A stretch of 64,000 nt of DNA from Solirubrobacter sp963837485 (GCA_963837485.1 CAWINP010000008.1:372001-436000), one strand, 5' to 3'; positions 40,549 to 49,817 are shown, counted from the stretch's first letter. Translations and numbers: made by a program. Notes: generated by a model from the sequence alone, not told the origin.

Positions 40549-41760
40549 ATGCTGGATCTCGAGGACCGCCTGGACGAGCTGAACCAGCTCGGGCTCCACC
40601 AGCGCATGCGGATGGTCTCCGGCCCGCAGGGCCCGCGCGTGGTGTTGGAAGGGCGGCCGGTGCTGCTGCTGTGCTCGGGCAACGCGCTCGGGCTGGCGGA
40701 TCATCCGCGCGTGCGCCAGGCGGCGGCGGACGCCGCGATGCGCTGGGGCGTCGGCGCGGGCGCCGCGCGCGTGTCCTGCGGGACGATGACGCTGCACCGG
40801 CGCCTCGAGGAGCGGCTGGCAAGCTTCACCGGGCAGCGCGCGGCGCTGCTGTTCGGATCCGGCGCGCTGGCCAACCTCGGGGTGATCCCCGCGCTGGCGC
40901 GGCGCGGCGAGGTCGTGCTGCACGACGAGCTGAGCCACACCTCGATCGCCGACGGCTGCCGCCTGTCAGGCGCCGATGTGGTCGCCTACCGGCACGGCGA
41001 CGCGGACCACCTCGCGTGGGCGCTGCGCCAGTGCGACGGGCGAGCCGCGCTGATCTGCACGGACGGCATGTTCGGCATGGACGGCGACGTCGCGCCGCTG
41101 GCGGAGATCGTCGCGCTCGCGCACCGGTTCGACGCGCGCGTGCTGGTGGACGAGGCGCACGCCCTGGGCGCGCTCGGTCCGGGGGGCCGCGGCGCAATCG
41201 CCGAGGCGGGCCTCGAAGGCGAGGTCGACGTCGTGACCGGCACGCTCGGGAAGGCGCTCGGCTCCTACGGCGGATTCGCGTCGTGCGACCACGTGACCGC
41301 GCGCTTCCTCGTGCACTCCGCGCGCACGCTGCTGCACTCCACCGCGCTGCCGCCGGTCGCGGCGGCGGCAGCGATGGCCGCGCTGGAGCTGCTCGAGGAG
41401 CAGCCACGCCGCGTGGAGAAGCTGCGCGCGAACGCGGACGCCCTGCGCGACGGGCTTGCCCGCGAGGGCTTCGAGGTGAGCGGCGCGGCCGCGCATGTCG
41501 TGCCGCTCGTCGTCGGCGACGCCGAGCTCGCGGCCCGGATCGTGGAGCACGCCCTCGAGCACGGCGTCTTCGCCGAGGCGGTGCGGCCGCCGCTCGTGCC
41601 CGACGGGACCGCGCGCGTGCGGCTCGCGGTCATGGCCTCCCACACGCGGACGGAGTTGCGCGACGCCGCCGCCGTGCTCGGGCGCGCGGCGCTGAAGTGC
41701 GGGTTCCGGCCCGGCGCCGGCGTGCCGGTCGCCGCGGTGCACCTGGCCGAAGCCGCATAG
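40549..41760 (+). CDS. PLP-dependent alpha-oxoamine synthase (BioF/Kbl-like)
   Basis: A 403-residue fold-type I enzyme of the family with 8-amino-7-oxononanoate synthase and 2-amino-3-oxobutyrate CoA ligase. GSGALANLGVIPAL, DELSHTSIADGC, LVDEAHALGALGPGGRG and the Schiff-base lysine in TGTLGKALGSYGG are all in order. It condenses an amino acid with an acyl-CoA. No other biotin-synthesis gene is adjacent, so I cannot choose between BioF and Kbl. A strong AGGAGG site precedes the ATG. Confidence 0.88.
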   Translation: MLDLEDRLDELNQLGLHQRMRMVSGPQGPRVVLEGRPVLLLCSGNALGLADHPRVRQAAADAAMRWGVGAGAARVSCGTMTLHRRLEERLASFTGQRAALLFGSGALANLGVIPALARRGEVVLHDELSHTSIADGCRLSGADVVAYRHGDADHLAWALRQCDGRAALICTDGMFGMDGDVAPLAEIVALAHRFDARVLVDEAHALGALGPGGRGAIAEAGLEGEVDVVTGTLGKALGSYGGFASCDHVTARFLVHSARTLLHSTALPPVAAAAAMAALELLEEQPRRVEKLRANADALRDGLAREGFEVSGAAAHVVPLVVGDAELAARIVEHALEHGVFAEAVRPPLVPDGTARVRLAVMASHTRTELRDAAAVLGRAALKCGFRPGAGVPVAAVHLAEAA

Positions 41761-41796
41761 CCGTATCAGCCGCATGCCGGGCCGGCTCCTGGCCCC

Positions 41797-44343
41797 ATGC
41801 GGCTCACATGGATCCTCGCCACAGCACTCATCGTCGCCGGCGCCTGCGTGCCCGGCGCCCGCGCCGCGGAGGAGGGGATCCCCGACCCGCGGGCCGGCGC
41901 CCTGGAAGCCCTGCGCAGAGAGTCGGCGCTACCGCCGCAGCTGCGCTTCGAGGGCGGGATCGTGCGCTTCGCGCAGATGCAGGTCGCGGCCGGGGACAAG
42001 GACCCTGAGCGCGCGGCGGCGGCGTTCCTCGCCTCGCACCGCGAGCTCTACGGGATCGAGGACACCGACTCGTTCTACGTGCGCCGGGTCATCCGCGACG
42101 AGAGCGGCGACCACGTCTTCCTCGGCCAGCGTCGCGACAACGTCCGCGTGCTCGACTCCGAGCTCGCGATCCACCTCCGCGACGGCGACGTGATCGCCAC
42201 CGCGGGCGCCTACGTGCCCGAGGTGCCGGCCTCGACGGAACCGGTCATGTCCTCCGATTCGGCGAAGGCGCGTGCAGCGAAGGCGGCCGGCGGCAAGGCC
42301 ACCGTCGCGGGCGAGCCGCGGCTCGCCCTCTACGCGCCCGGCCTGCTCAACCCCGAGAAGACGCCGGTCGCGCGCCTGATCTGGCGCATCACGACGGTCA
42401 ACGGGGCCGGCGCGATCGAGCACTACGTCGACGCGCTCAACGGCAAGGTCCTCAGGAGCATCGCGACCGCCCAGGACGCGCAGCATCTTGCGATCGGGAG
42501 CGACAACAACGGCGGCGAGTTCGGCTGCGCATTCCTCTCGCACAGCGGCTGGTTCAACGAGAACGGCGTGCTTCCGGGCGCGTCGCCCGACGCCGAGGGC
42601 TTCAAGGCGTTCAACAACGCGAAGACGATCTACGACTTCTGGCGCAACCAGCTCGGCCGCGACTCGTGGGACGGCATCGGCGGCGGCACCCGCGACGAGC
42701 TCGACGACGGCGCCTCGGCCGGCAACGCCGCCTTCGTCCCGTTCTGCGGCCACTTCGTCTTCGGCGACAACATGTCCACGCTCGACGTGATGGCGCACGA
42801 GTTCACGCACGGCGTCGTCAACAAGACCGCGAACCTCGGTCACGGCGACCACCAGGACGCGCTCAACGAGAGCTACGCCGACGTGTTCGCGTCACTGGTC
42901 GACGGCAACTGGACGATGGGTGAAGGATCGGCCATCGGCATCATCCGCAGTCTCGCGAACCCGCCGTCGTTCGGCGACCCCGATCGCATGAGCCAGTTCA
43001 TGCCCGGCGGCGACCCGCACTCCAACGGCGGCATCACCAACAAGGCGGCGTTCCTGATCGCCATGGGCGGCACGCACAACGGCGTCACCGTGTCCGGCAT
43101 CGGCCGCACCAAGCTGATGCACCTCTACCACGACGTGCTCACGACCTGGCTCCCCTCCAACGCGACGTTCAATGTCGCCGCGAACGTCACCGTCGCGGCG
43201 GCCACCGTGGCCGCCACCAGCGGGCGCCACGGCTTCACGAGCGCCGACGCCTGCGTCGTGGGGAACGCGTTCGCGGCCGTCGAGCTGCGCCCGGCCGACC
43301 TCGACTGCGATGGCAGCCCTGACGCGTTCGACGTCGACGACGACAACGACGCGATCGCCGACACTGCCGATAACTGCCCCACGGTCTCCAACCCTGGCCA
43401 GACCGACAGCGACGGCGACGGGCGCGGAGACGCGTGCGACACCGACGCCGACAACGACGGCGTCGCGAACGCGAGCGACAACTGCCGCACGACGCCGAAT
43501 CCGTCGCAGGCCGACCTCAACGGCGACGGCATCGGCGACGCGTGCTCGGACCTCGACGCCGACGGCGTCAAGGACGCGACCGACAACTGCGTGTTCAACC
43601 GCAACGCGGGCCAGGAGGACCGCGACGGCGACCGCATCGGCGACGCGTGCGACGACGACGATGACGGCGACGGCGTCCGCGACGTCGCCGACAACTGCCG
43701 CACGACGGCGAACGCCTCGCAGGCCGACGGCGACGGCGACGGCGTCGGCGACGCGTGCGACGGCTGCCCCGTCAACGCAAACATCGGCGACAGCCCCGAC
43801 GGCGACGGGATCGACAGCGCGTGCGATCCCGACGACGACAACGACGGCGTGCTCGACGGCGCCGACAACTGCCCGAGCGTGGCCAACGCCGATCAGGGCG
43901 ACCTCAACCGCAACGGCGTCGGCACGGCCTGTGACCCGCTGGAGATGGTCACGATCGACCCGAGCTGGCACGAGGTGCTCGGCGACCCGCGCTTCCGGCT
44001 CGAGCGCGAGCAGGTGGTCCACATCCCGATCCGCGTGCTCTACGGGCCGGATGGCTGCGACTGGAGCGACCCCGGCTGCCTCGGCGAGATCCGCGTCGAC
44101 ACGGTGTTCGACACCGGCGTGCGGATCGTGGACGACTCCGGCTCGGTGATCGCCGACGACGAGCCGGGCCGCGAGCACGTGCTGCGCTTCGCTCCCGGCG
44201 GCGACGCGATCCTGCGCGGCCCCGGCAGCGACCGCGTGGAGGGCCCGAGCGGGCGCTCCTACTGGCTCGACCTCGTGGGCACCGGCGACCGCGGGCCGAA
44301 GCCCGGGCGCGAGCCGGCCGTGCGGATCGAGACCGGCTCCTGA
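41797..44343 (+). CDS. secreted M4 (thermolysin-type) metalloprotease with thrombospondin type 3 repeats
   Basis: An 848-residue exported protease. A signal peptide (about 1-23) leads into an FTP/PepSY-like propeptide, then the M4 domain: HEFTH gives H334, E335 and H338, and NESYAD gives the third zinc ligand E358, the normal 20-residue spacing. HSNGGITNKAAFL carries the catalytic-histidine region. Residues about 505-710 are Asp/Asn-rich calcium-binding thrombospondin type 3 repeats, and a beta domain ends the protein. Likely a secreted, calcium-stabilised endopeptidase. Confidence 0.92.
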   Translation: MRLTWILATALIVAGACVPGARAAEEGIPDPRAGALEALRRESALPPQLRFEGGIVRFAQMQVAAGDKDPERAAAAFLASHRELYGIEDTDSFYVRRVIRDESGDHVFLGQRRDNVRVLDSELAIHLRDGDVIATAGAYVPEVPASTEPVMSSDSAKARAAKAAGGKATVAGEPRLALYAPGLLNPEKTPVARLIWRITTVNGAGAIEHYVDALNGKVLRSIATAQDAQHLAIGSDNNGGEFGCAFLSHSGWFNENGVLPGASPDAEGFKAFNNAKTIYDFWRNQLGRDSWDGIGGGTRDELDDGASAGNAAFVPFCGHFVFGDNMSTLDVMAHEFTHGVVNKTANLGHGDHQDALNESYADVFASLVDGNWTMGEGSAIGIIRSLANPPSFGDPDRMSQFMPGGDPHSNGGITNKAAFLIAMGGTHNGVTVSGIGRTKLMHLYHDVLTTWLPSNATFNVAANVTVAAATVAATSGRHGFTSADACVVGNAFAAVELRPADLDCDGSPDAFDVDDDNDAIADTADNCPTVSNPGQTDSDGDGRGDACDTDADNDGVANASDNCRTTPNPSQADLNGDGIGDACSDLDADGVKDATDNCVFNRNAGQEDRDGDRIGDACDDDDDGDGVRDVADNCRTTANASQADGDGDGVGDACDGCPVNANIGDSPDGDGIDSACDPDDDNDGVLDGADNCPSVANADQGDLNRNGVGTACDPLEMVTIDPSWHEVLGDPRFRLEREQVVHIPIRVLYGPDGCDWSDPGCLGEIRVDTVFDTGVRIVDDSGSVIADDEPGREHVLRFAPGGDAILRGPGSDRVEGPSGRSYWLDLVGTGDRGPKPGREPAVRIETGS
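43300..43940 (+). repeat. coding repeats for thrombospondin type 3 calcium-binding units
   Basis: About six units recur with the pattern D-x-D-x-D-G-x-x-D-x-x-D-N-C and G-D-A-C-D, encoded by GACGGCGACGG-rich DNA. They bind calcium and commonly space a catalytic domain from the cell surface. The DNA repeats are imperfect and in frame, unlike a CRISPR array. Confidence 0.85.
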
Positions 44344-44346
44344 CGC

Positions 44347-45105
44347 TCAGCCGTCGCGGCGGGCGAGCGCGGCCACGAGCGCCGCGTTGTCCGCCGCGAC
44401 GGTCCCGTCGCGCAAGGCGAGCACGTCCTCGAAGCCGATGCGGACGTCGTGCCCGGCCTGGCGGGCGGCGTCGATCACCGCGTAGGTCGCCGGGCCGTAG
44501 CCGTGGTACAGGCGCGGCGCCGGGATCGCCGCGCGGTCGAGGATCGTGCCGATCTCCACGGCGCGCGCCACGGCGTCCTCGCCCGCCGCCTCGTGCGGCT
44601 CGATCAGGATCCGGCGCACCGGCAGGTGCCGGCGCCCGCGCCCGCGGGAGCCGGCTCCCCAGGACTCGACGAGCCCGGATCCCGCTAGCGCCTCGGCGTC
44701 GGATGCCTGCCAGAGGCCCGCCTCGACCTCGATCCCGCGCTCCACGAGGAGCGCGATCAGCTCATCCCAGCCGGGCTCGGAGAAGTTGACCGAGCAGAGA
44801 TCCGGCCGCTCGGTCCAGCCGGAGATCGCCCGCAGGCGGGCGGCCGGATCGTCGCCGGCGATCCACAGGCCGGTCGACAGAGAGAGCTCGGTGCGCGGCG
44901 CGGCGACGCGGATCGCGTGCACGGCGGCGGCGACCGCGACGGGCTCGAGCGTCTCGGCCCCGCTCTCGGCCCGCGGGTGGACGTGCAGCGAGGTCGCGCC
45001 GACGGCGACCGTCGCGCGCGCGTCGCGGCCGAGCTGCTCGGGCGTGACCGGCAGCTCCGGGTGCTCGCCGGGCTGCCGGTTGCCGTTCAGGCAGGCCTGG
45101 ATCAT
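44347..45105 (-). CDS. BKACE-like protein (DUF849), short form
   Basis: A 252-residue relative of the beta-keto acid cleavage enzyme, about 50 residues shorter than the copy at 21796-22710. LHVHPRAESGAETLEP gives the metal-binding histidines, and VRIGFEDVLALRDG the conserved glutamate. The shortened middle suggests a different substrate or altered activity. The ATG at 45105 overlaps the stop of the membrane protein gene (ATGA), an unusual partnership. The gene ends three bases from the M4 protease stop. Confidence 0.82.
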   Translation of the reverse strand: MIQACLNGNRQPGEHPELPVTPEQLGRDARATVAVGATSLHVHPRAESGAETLEPVAVAAAVHAIRVAAPRTELSLSTGLWIAGDDPAARLRAISGWTERPDLCSVNFSEPGWDELIALLVERGIEVEAGLWQASDAEALAGSGLVESWGAGSRGRGRRHLPVRRILIEPHEAAGEDAVARAVEIGTILDRAAIPAPRLYHGYGPATYAVIDAARQAGHDVRIGFEDVLALRDGTVAADNAALVAALARRDG

Positions 45106-45713
45106 GCGTGCGATCTCAGCCCCGGCGCGGACGCGAGCGCCAGCAGCCCGGCGGCGATCAGGAACGTCCAGCGCGTGCCGACCAGCGGGATCAGCAGCAG
45201 CGCCGACGCGAACGTGCCGACCAGCCCGCCGGTCGTCGAGAGCGCGTAGAGCCGGCCGGTGACGTCGCCAGCGTCCTCGACCGTTCGCACGCGCAGCCGG
45301 ATCGCCCACGGGGAGACGGCGCCGAGCACCAGCACCGGCGGTCCCACGAGGATCAGCACGACCAGCAGCGAGCCGCCGAGCTCGCCCATCCGGTCCTCGG
45401 TCAGCCCGAGCAGCGGGATCGCGGCGAGCGGGATCAGCGCGACGAGGCCCGCGCCCAGCAACGCCGTCAGCGCGAGCCCGCGCGCGTGCGGTTGCCGGTC
45501 CGCGAGCCGCCCGCCGAGCCAGTAGCCGACGGCGAGCGCGAGCAGGACGATCGCGATCGTGTTCGCCCACACGACCGTCGACGCGCCGAACGCGGGAGCG
45601 ATCAGCCGCTGCGCGGCGATCTCCGCCGCCAGGGTGGCCACGCCCGCCGCGAACACGACGACCTCGGCGAACGTCCACCGGCGCCCGCGCGGCTGGACCG
45701 CGACGTCGCTCAT
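45102..45713 (-). CDS. membrane protein like the transmembrane half of fused spermidine synthases
   Basis: A 203-residue protein with about six hydrophobic segments and no soluble catalytic domain. Its sequence tracks the N-terminal membrane region of the next gene: LAAEIAAQRLIAPAFGAS and VVWANTIAIVLLALAVGY against GAEIAAARLMAPFFGAS and VIWANTIAVVLVALSVGY. It is therefore a duplicate that lost, or never had, the aminopropyltransferase domain. It may form a complex with the full-length protein. ATGA overlaps bind it to both neighbours. Confidence 0.8.
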   Translation of the reverse strand: MSDVAVQPRGRRWTFAEVVVFAAGVATLAAEIAAQRLIAPAFGASTVVWANTIAIVLLALAVGYWLGGRLADRQPHARGLALTALLGAGLVALIPLAAIPLLGLTEDRMGELGGSLLVVLILVGPPVLVLGAVSPWAIRLRVRTVEDAGDVTGRLYALSTTGGLVGTFASALLLIPLVGTRWTFLIAAGLLALASAPGLRSHA

Positions 45714-47218
45714 CCGCTCCCCTCCCCCGCCGCGTAGCGCACGATCGAGGTGTCGATCAGCCATTCGACCGGCGCCCGGTCGTCGGTGAACACCTCGCCG
45801 CCCGGCGGCGCCGGCTCGACGTCCTGCTCGCGCGCGATCGCCACCAGGTCCGACGGCAGCGCGGCGCTCACCATCGTGCCGCGCGAGATCCGCGCGTCCG
45901 AGCCGATCAGCATCGTGTTCGAGCGCACGATCCGGTCGCGCGCGACGTTGCCGAACACGCGCCCCATCGTCGCCGCGAGCGCGTTCTCCAACGTGTCGGA
46001 CCCGCGCGGGTGCCCGACGTTGACGATCACCGATCCGCCGGGCCGCAGCCGCTCGCGCGCGAGCGCGAAGAACTCCTTGGTGGCGAGGTAAAACGGGATG
46101 TAGGGCTGGCGGTAGGCGTCGACGAAGATCGTGTCGTAGCGCTCGGGCGTCCGGCGCAGGAACGGCCGCGCGTCCTCGGCGTACTCGCGCAGTTGCGGCC
46201 GCGCCTGCAGCCCGAACCAGCGGCGCCCGATCTCGAACAGCTTGCCGTCGATGTCGACCGCGTCGATCCGCGTGTCCGGGAAGTAGTGCGCGTACGCCCG
46301 CGCGACGGTTCCGCCGGCGGTGCCGAGCACGGCGATCCGCGCTGGCGGCCGCGGCGAGACCGTGAACGGCAGCACCAGGTAGCCGTCCCAGTACGCGCCG
46401 GTGAGCACGGTCCCCGGCTTCCACAGCGAATGGATCGCCTGCCCCTCGTTGAGCTCCAGCCGCCGCGACCCGTCGGGCATCTGCACGACGCGCGCGTACT
46501 GGTAGGGCGTCTCGGTCTCGTACAGGACGCGCCCCGTCTCGGCCGGCTTGACGGTGCCCACCGGAAGCGCGAGGGCGGCGAGCAGCGCCGCCGGCACCAG
46601 CAGCGCGCGGCGATCGAGCGCCAGCGAAGCCGCGAGCGCCGGGATCGCGGCGAGGATCAGGAACGTCCGCTGCGTCCCCACGTGCGGGATCAGCACGAGC
46701 GCGGCCAGGAACGTGCCCACCAGCGAGCCCGCCGTCGAGATCGCATACAGCCGCCCCGCGACCTCGCCGGCCCGGTCCACCGACACCAGGCGCAGCCTGG
46801 TCGCCCACGGCGAGACCGCGCCGAGCAGCAGCACCGGCACCGCGACCAGGACGAGCACGCCGAACAGCGAAGACAGGAACGCTCCTGCCGACAGCGTGTC
46901 GAACGCCTTGACGCTCAGCGAGAGGAACGGGTGAGAGACGAACGGCACCACGGCGAGCAGCGCGCTGGCCAGCAGCACCAGCCCGGCCAGCGCCTCGATG
47001 CGCGGACGCCGGTCGGCGAGGCGGCCGCCCACCCGGTAACCGACCGACAGCGCGACCAGCACGACGGCGATCGTGTTGGCCCAGATCACCGTCGAGGCGC
47101 CGAAGAACGGCGCCATCAGGCGCGCCGCCGCGATCTCGGCGCCGAGCGAGCTGACCCCGACCGCGAAGACGAGCGCCTCCAGCGGAAGACGCAGCGTCCG
47201 GGCCCGGAGCGCAGTCAC
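45710..47218 (-). CDS. membrane-fused spermidine synthase-like protein
   Basis: A 502-residue protein: six or seven membrane segments (about 1-220) and a C-terminal class I methyltransferase-fold domain of the spermidine synthase type. LNEGQAIHS, AVLGTAGGTVARAYAHYF, AVDIDGKLFEIGRRWF and FVDAYRQPYIPFYL are the SpeE-type binding segments. Fused forms are common in actinobacteria, and their substrates are largely untested. GTG at 47218 is chosen because homology starts a few residues later. First gene of a three-gene operon with a membrane-only paralogue and a DUF849 gene. Confidence 0.85.
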   Translation of the reverse strand: MTALRARTLRLPLEALVFAVGVSSLGAEIAAARLMAPFFGASTVIWANTIAVVLVALSVGYRVGGRLADRRPRIEALAGLVLLASALLAVVPFVSHPFLSLSVKAFDTLSAGAFLSSLFGVLVLVAVPVLLLGAVSPWATRLRLVSVDRAGEVAGRLYAISTAGSLVGTFLAALVLIPHVGTQRTFLILAAIPALAASLALDRRALLVPAALLAALALPVGTVKPAETGRVLYETETPYQYARVVQMPDGSRRLELNEGQAIHSLWKPGTVLTGAYWDGYLVLPFTVSPRPPARIAVLGTAGGTVARAYAHYFPDTRIDAVDIDGKLFEIGRRWFGLQARPQLREYAEDARPFLRRTPERYDTIFVDAYRQPYIPFYLATKEFFALARERLRPGGSVIVNVGHPRGSDTLENALAATMGRVFGNVARDRIVRSNTMLIGSDARISRGTMVSAALPSDLVAIAREQDVEPAPPGGEVFTDDRAPVEWLIDTSIVRYAAGEGSG

Positions 47219-47228
47219 GCGGGAGACG

Positions 47229-47408
47229 TTAGTCGACGTACGGGGAGAAGTCGGCCTTGCGGGCGCCGCAGACGGGGCAGTACCAGTCCGCCGGGATGTC
47301 CTCGAACGGCGTCCCCGGAGGGATCCCGCCGTCGGGGTCGCCCTCCTCGGGGTCGTAGATGAACCCGCACGATTCACACATCCACCGCTGCGCCGACTCC
47401 GTTGACAT
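47229..47408 (-). CDS. rubredoxin
   Basis: A 59-residue rubredoxin with the iron-binding pairs MCESCG and YCPVCG and the usual DPDGGIPPGTPFEDIPADW loop. It carries single electrons in the cytoplasm, for example to a hydroxylase or peroxide/oxygen detoxifier. No alkane hydroxylase is adjacent; the two P450s are 30 kb away. TAATAT lies eight bases before the ATG on the minus strand. The gene ends 10 bases before the spermidine-synthase-like start. Confidence 0.95.
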   Translation of the reverse strand: MSTESAQRWMCESCGFIYDPEEGDPDGGIPPGTPFEDIPADWYCPVCGARKADFSPYVD

Positions 47409-47416
47409 GCGCGCGC

Positions 47417-47422
47417 ATATTA
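47417..47422 (-). promoter_or_regulatory. -10 TAATAT of rubredoxin
   Basis: TAATAT on the minus strand ends eight bases before ATG 47408 and overlaps by two bases the plus-strand TAGGCT of the Nudix gene, so the two divergent promoters probably compete. Confidence 0.45.
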
Positions 47423-47426
47423 GGCT
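47421..47426 (+). promoter_or_regulatory. -10-like TAGGCT of the Nudix gene
   Basis: TAGGCT ends six bases before ATG 47433. TTGACA at 47402-47407 is only 13 bases upstream, too close for a normal -35 box. Confidence 0.4.
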
Positions 47427-47432
47427 GACCTG

Positions 47433-48023
47433 ATGGCCCACGGTCCAGAACCGGGCACGATCCTCAACGAGGGCGAGCCCACCGAGCCGCGCCCCGCGGC
47501 GACGGTGATCGTCGTGCGCGGCGGCGCCGAGCGCCTCGAGGTCCTCCTCGTGCAGCGCACCCCGAAGGCGAAGTTCATGGGCGGCGCCTGGGTGTTCCCC
47601 GGCGGCAGCGTCGACATGTCCGAGACCCACCGCACCGCCGCGGTCCGCGAGGTCGAGGAGGAGGCCGGCATCGCGCTGGGTGACCCCGACGCGCTCGTCC
47701 CCTTCGCGCACTGGATCACGCCCGAGGAGGTCAGCATCCGCTTCGACACGTGGTTCTTCCTGGCCGCGGCGCCGGACGGCCGCGAGGCCGTGCCGGACGG
47801 GCAGGAGACCGTCGACGCGCGCTGGTTCGAGCCGTCGCGGGCGCTGCAGGGCGCCGAGGCCGACGAGCTGCTGATGGTCTTCCCGACGATCAAGACGCTC
47901 GAGCGGCTGGCCCGCCACGCCAGCGCCGACGCGCTGCTCGCGTACGCCGAGGGCCTGGACGTCAAGCCGCTCCAGCCGCGCGTCCAGGGCGGGCGTATCG
48001 TCCTCGACGACGAGGATGCCTGA
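47433..48023 (+). CDS. Nudix hydrolase
   Basis: A 196-residue Nudix protein. The Nudix box runs from GGSVDMSE through REVEEEAGI (G-x5-E-x7-R-E-x2-E-E-x-G), residues about 57-79, and binds catalytic magnesium. WVFPGG precedes it. It cleaves a nucleoside diphosphate linked to some group; the extra C-terminal helices recall NUDT7/CoA- or acyl-CoA-type and NUDT19-like proteins, which would fit the acyl-CoA-rich setting, but this is inference. The 3 prime end overlaps the epimerase start by eight bases. Confidence 0.9.
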   Translation: MAHGPEPGTILNEGEPTEPRPAATVIVVRGGAERLEVLLVQRTPKAKFMGGAWVFPGGSVDMSETHRTAAVREVEEEAGIALGDPDALVPFAHWITPEEVSIRFDTWFFLAAAPDGREAVPDGQETVDARWFEPSRALQGAEADELLMVFPTIKTLERLARHASADALLAYAEGLDVKPLQPRVQGGRIVLDDEDA

Positions 48024-48990
48024 TGGCCTGACGATCGCAGTCACCGGCCCGACCGGCGAGATCGGGCGCGCGTTCCTGCGCGCGCTGGAGCGCCGCCGCG
48101 ACGTGGCCCGCGTGATCGGGATGGCGCGGCGCGAGTTCGACCCCGGCGCGCTCGGCCTGAAGAAGACCGAGTACCGGCGCGGCGACGTGCTCGACGGCGC
48201 GGCGGTCGAGGACCTCGCGGCCGAGGCCGACGTGCTCGTGCACCTCGCGTTCATCATCATGGGCGGGCGCGACGAGACGCGGCGCATCAACCTCACCGGC
48301 TCGCGCAACGTGTTCGCCGCCGCGCGCAGGGTCAAGCGGCTGGTCTACACGTCGTCGGTCGCCGCGTACGGCTTTCACGCCGACAACCCGCAGCCGCTGA
48401 CCGAGGACGTCCCGCCGCGCGGCACCGAGGCGTTCTACTACTCGGCCCAGAAGGCCGAGCTGGAGGAGGCGCTCGAGGAGGAGCTGCTGGGCTCGCCGAC
48501 GGAGGCCTACGTGCTGCGCCCGTGCATCGTCGCCGGCCCCGACGCGCTGCTGCTGATGCGCCAGCTGCCCAAGGCGCGCGTGCCCGGCCCGCTCAAGCGC
48601 GCGGTGCCGCCGGTGCTGCCGGATCCCGGCATCCCGTTCCAGCTCGTCCATCACGACGACGTCGCCACCGCCCTGGTCGCCGCCGCCCGCGGCACCGGCC
48701 CGCCGGGCGCCTACAACCTCGCCGGCGAAGGGACGATCACGCTCGGCGACGTCGCCCGCTCGCTCGGCTGGCACGCGATCGGCGTCCCGGCGCGGCTCGT
48801 CGACCTCGCCGCGCTCGGCGCCGATCTGCCGCTCGTCCCGTCGCTCGCCCAGTGGGTCAACGCCGGCCGCGTGCCGGTGGTGATGGACACCGCCAAGGCG
48901 CGCCGCGAGCTGCGCTGGCGCGCCCGCCATGACACCGCCTCGACGCTGCAGCTGACCGCCGACGCCGCGCGCGCCGCCGGCGTGCTCTAG
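48016..48990 (+). CDS. NAD(P)-dependent epimerase/dehydratase family protein
   Basis: A 324-residue extended SDR. AVTGPTGEIGRAFL binds the dinucleotide, VYTSSVAAYG carries the catalytic serine/threonine region, and YSAQK the tyrosine and lysine. The HHDDVATALVAAA segment is typical of the C-terminal half. Substrate may be a nucleotide sugar or another small molecule. It is coupled to the Nudix gene by an eight-base overlap and overlaps the convergent phosphatase gene by four bases. Confidence 0.9.
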   Translation: MPDGLTIAVTGPTGEIGRAFLRALERRRDVARVIGMARREFDPGALGLKKTEYRRGDVLDGAAVEDLAAEADVLVHLAFIIMGGRDETRRINLTGSRNVFAAARRVKRLVYTSSVAAYGFHADNPQPLTEDVPPRGTEAFYYSAQKAELEEALEEELLGSPTEAYVLRPCIVAGPDALLLMRQLPKARVPGPLKRAVPPVLPDPGIPFQLVHHDDVATALVAAARGTGPPGAYNLAGEGTITLGDVARSLGWHAIGVPARLVDLAALGADLPLVPSLAQWVNAGRVPVVMDTAKARRELRWRARHDTASTLQLTADAARAAGVL

Positions 48991-49703
48991 GTCAACCGCG
49001 CGCGCAGCGCGTCGAAGTCCTCGAAGCCGTGCGAGCGCAGCCAGTCGCTCGGGCCGCCGTGGCGCTCGTCGACCAGCGACAGGACGCGGTGCATCGTCTC
49101 CGGGCGCGGCACGTGGACGTCGTCGTCGACGCCCTCGAGATCGTCCGCGTAGGTCGAGGACGCCTTCAGACGGTCGAGGATCGCGCGCAGCCGCTGGCCG
49201 GTGGCCGCGTAGTCGTCGACGATCGCGTCGCGCTCGACGCCGATCGCCGACAGCGCGAGCGCGACGACCATCCCGGTGCGGTCCTTGCCGGCCGCGCAGT
49301 GGACGATCGCGGCGCCGTCGCCGTGCGCGACGTCGCGCAGCGCGGCCACGATCGAGTCGGGACGGTCGCGCAGGTAGCGCATGTACATCCGCACCAGCCG
49401 CGCCTCGTCGCGGTCGTCGACGTACACGTCGGTGCGCTCGCCGTCCTCGGGGTGCAGCGAACGGTGCCGGATCTCGACCCGGCCGACCAGCGGCCCCGGC
49501 CCCTCGAGCTCGATCTCCTCGAGCGTGCGCAGGTCGACCACGAGCTTGAGCCCCAGCGCCTCGAGCGCGGCGACGTCGCGCGCGCTCAGCCCCTGCAGGT
49601 TGTCCGCTCGCACGAGCACGCCCTCGCGCGTCCGGCCGCCGCCGCGCAGGGCCAGCCCGCCGAGGTCGCGCACGTTCACGGCGCCGTCGAGCGTCAACCA
49701 CAT
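48987..49703 (-). CDS. tyrosine-protein phosphatase (PTP/DSP-like, lipid phosphatase LipA type)
   Basis: A 238-residue protein phosphatase. The P-loop HCAAGKDRTG provides the nucleophilic cysteine and arginine; NVRDLGG at the N-terminus and VVDLRTLEEIE are typical of bacterial secreted-type PTPs such as PtpB. No signal peptide is seen. Substrates could be phosphotyrosine, phosphoserine or phosphoinositides. TAGCAT lies eight bases before the ATG, supporting this start over the longer open frame. Confidence 0.9.
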   Translation of the reverse strand: MWLTLDGAVNVRDLGGLALRGGGRTREGVLVRADNLQGLSARDVAALEALGLKLVVDLRTLEEIELEGPGPLVGRVEIRHRSLHPEDGERTDVYVDDRDEARLVRMYMRYLRDRPDSIVAALRDVAHGDGAAIVHCAAGKDRTGMVVALALSAIGVERDAIVDDYAATGQRLRAILDRLKASSTYADDLEGVDDDVHVPRPETMHRVLSLVDERHGGPSDWLRSHGFEDFDALRARLT

Positions 49704-49711
49704 GGCGCCCA

Positions 49712-49717
49712 ATGCTA
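49712..49717 (-). promoter_or_regulatory. -10-like TAGCAT, leaderless position
   Basis: TAGCAT on the minus strand ends eight bases before ATG 49703. Confidence 0.38.
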
Positions 49718-49817
49718 GGCGCTTGCGGTCAGCCGGCCGTCCGGTCCCGGGATCGAGCGGCCGGTCGGGAACAGCCTCGCGGCGGGAGGCGTCCTCGCTC
49801 ATGAGACGCCGCTTGCC

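Noticed and set aside
43300..43940. Regular repeats that could suggest a CRISPR array
   Set aside because: Repeats are in frame, imperfect and encode D-x-D-x-D calcium-binding units; there are no spacers or cas genes.
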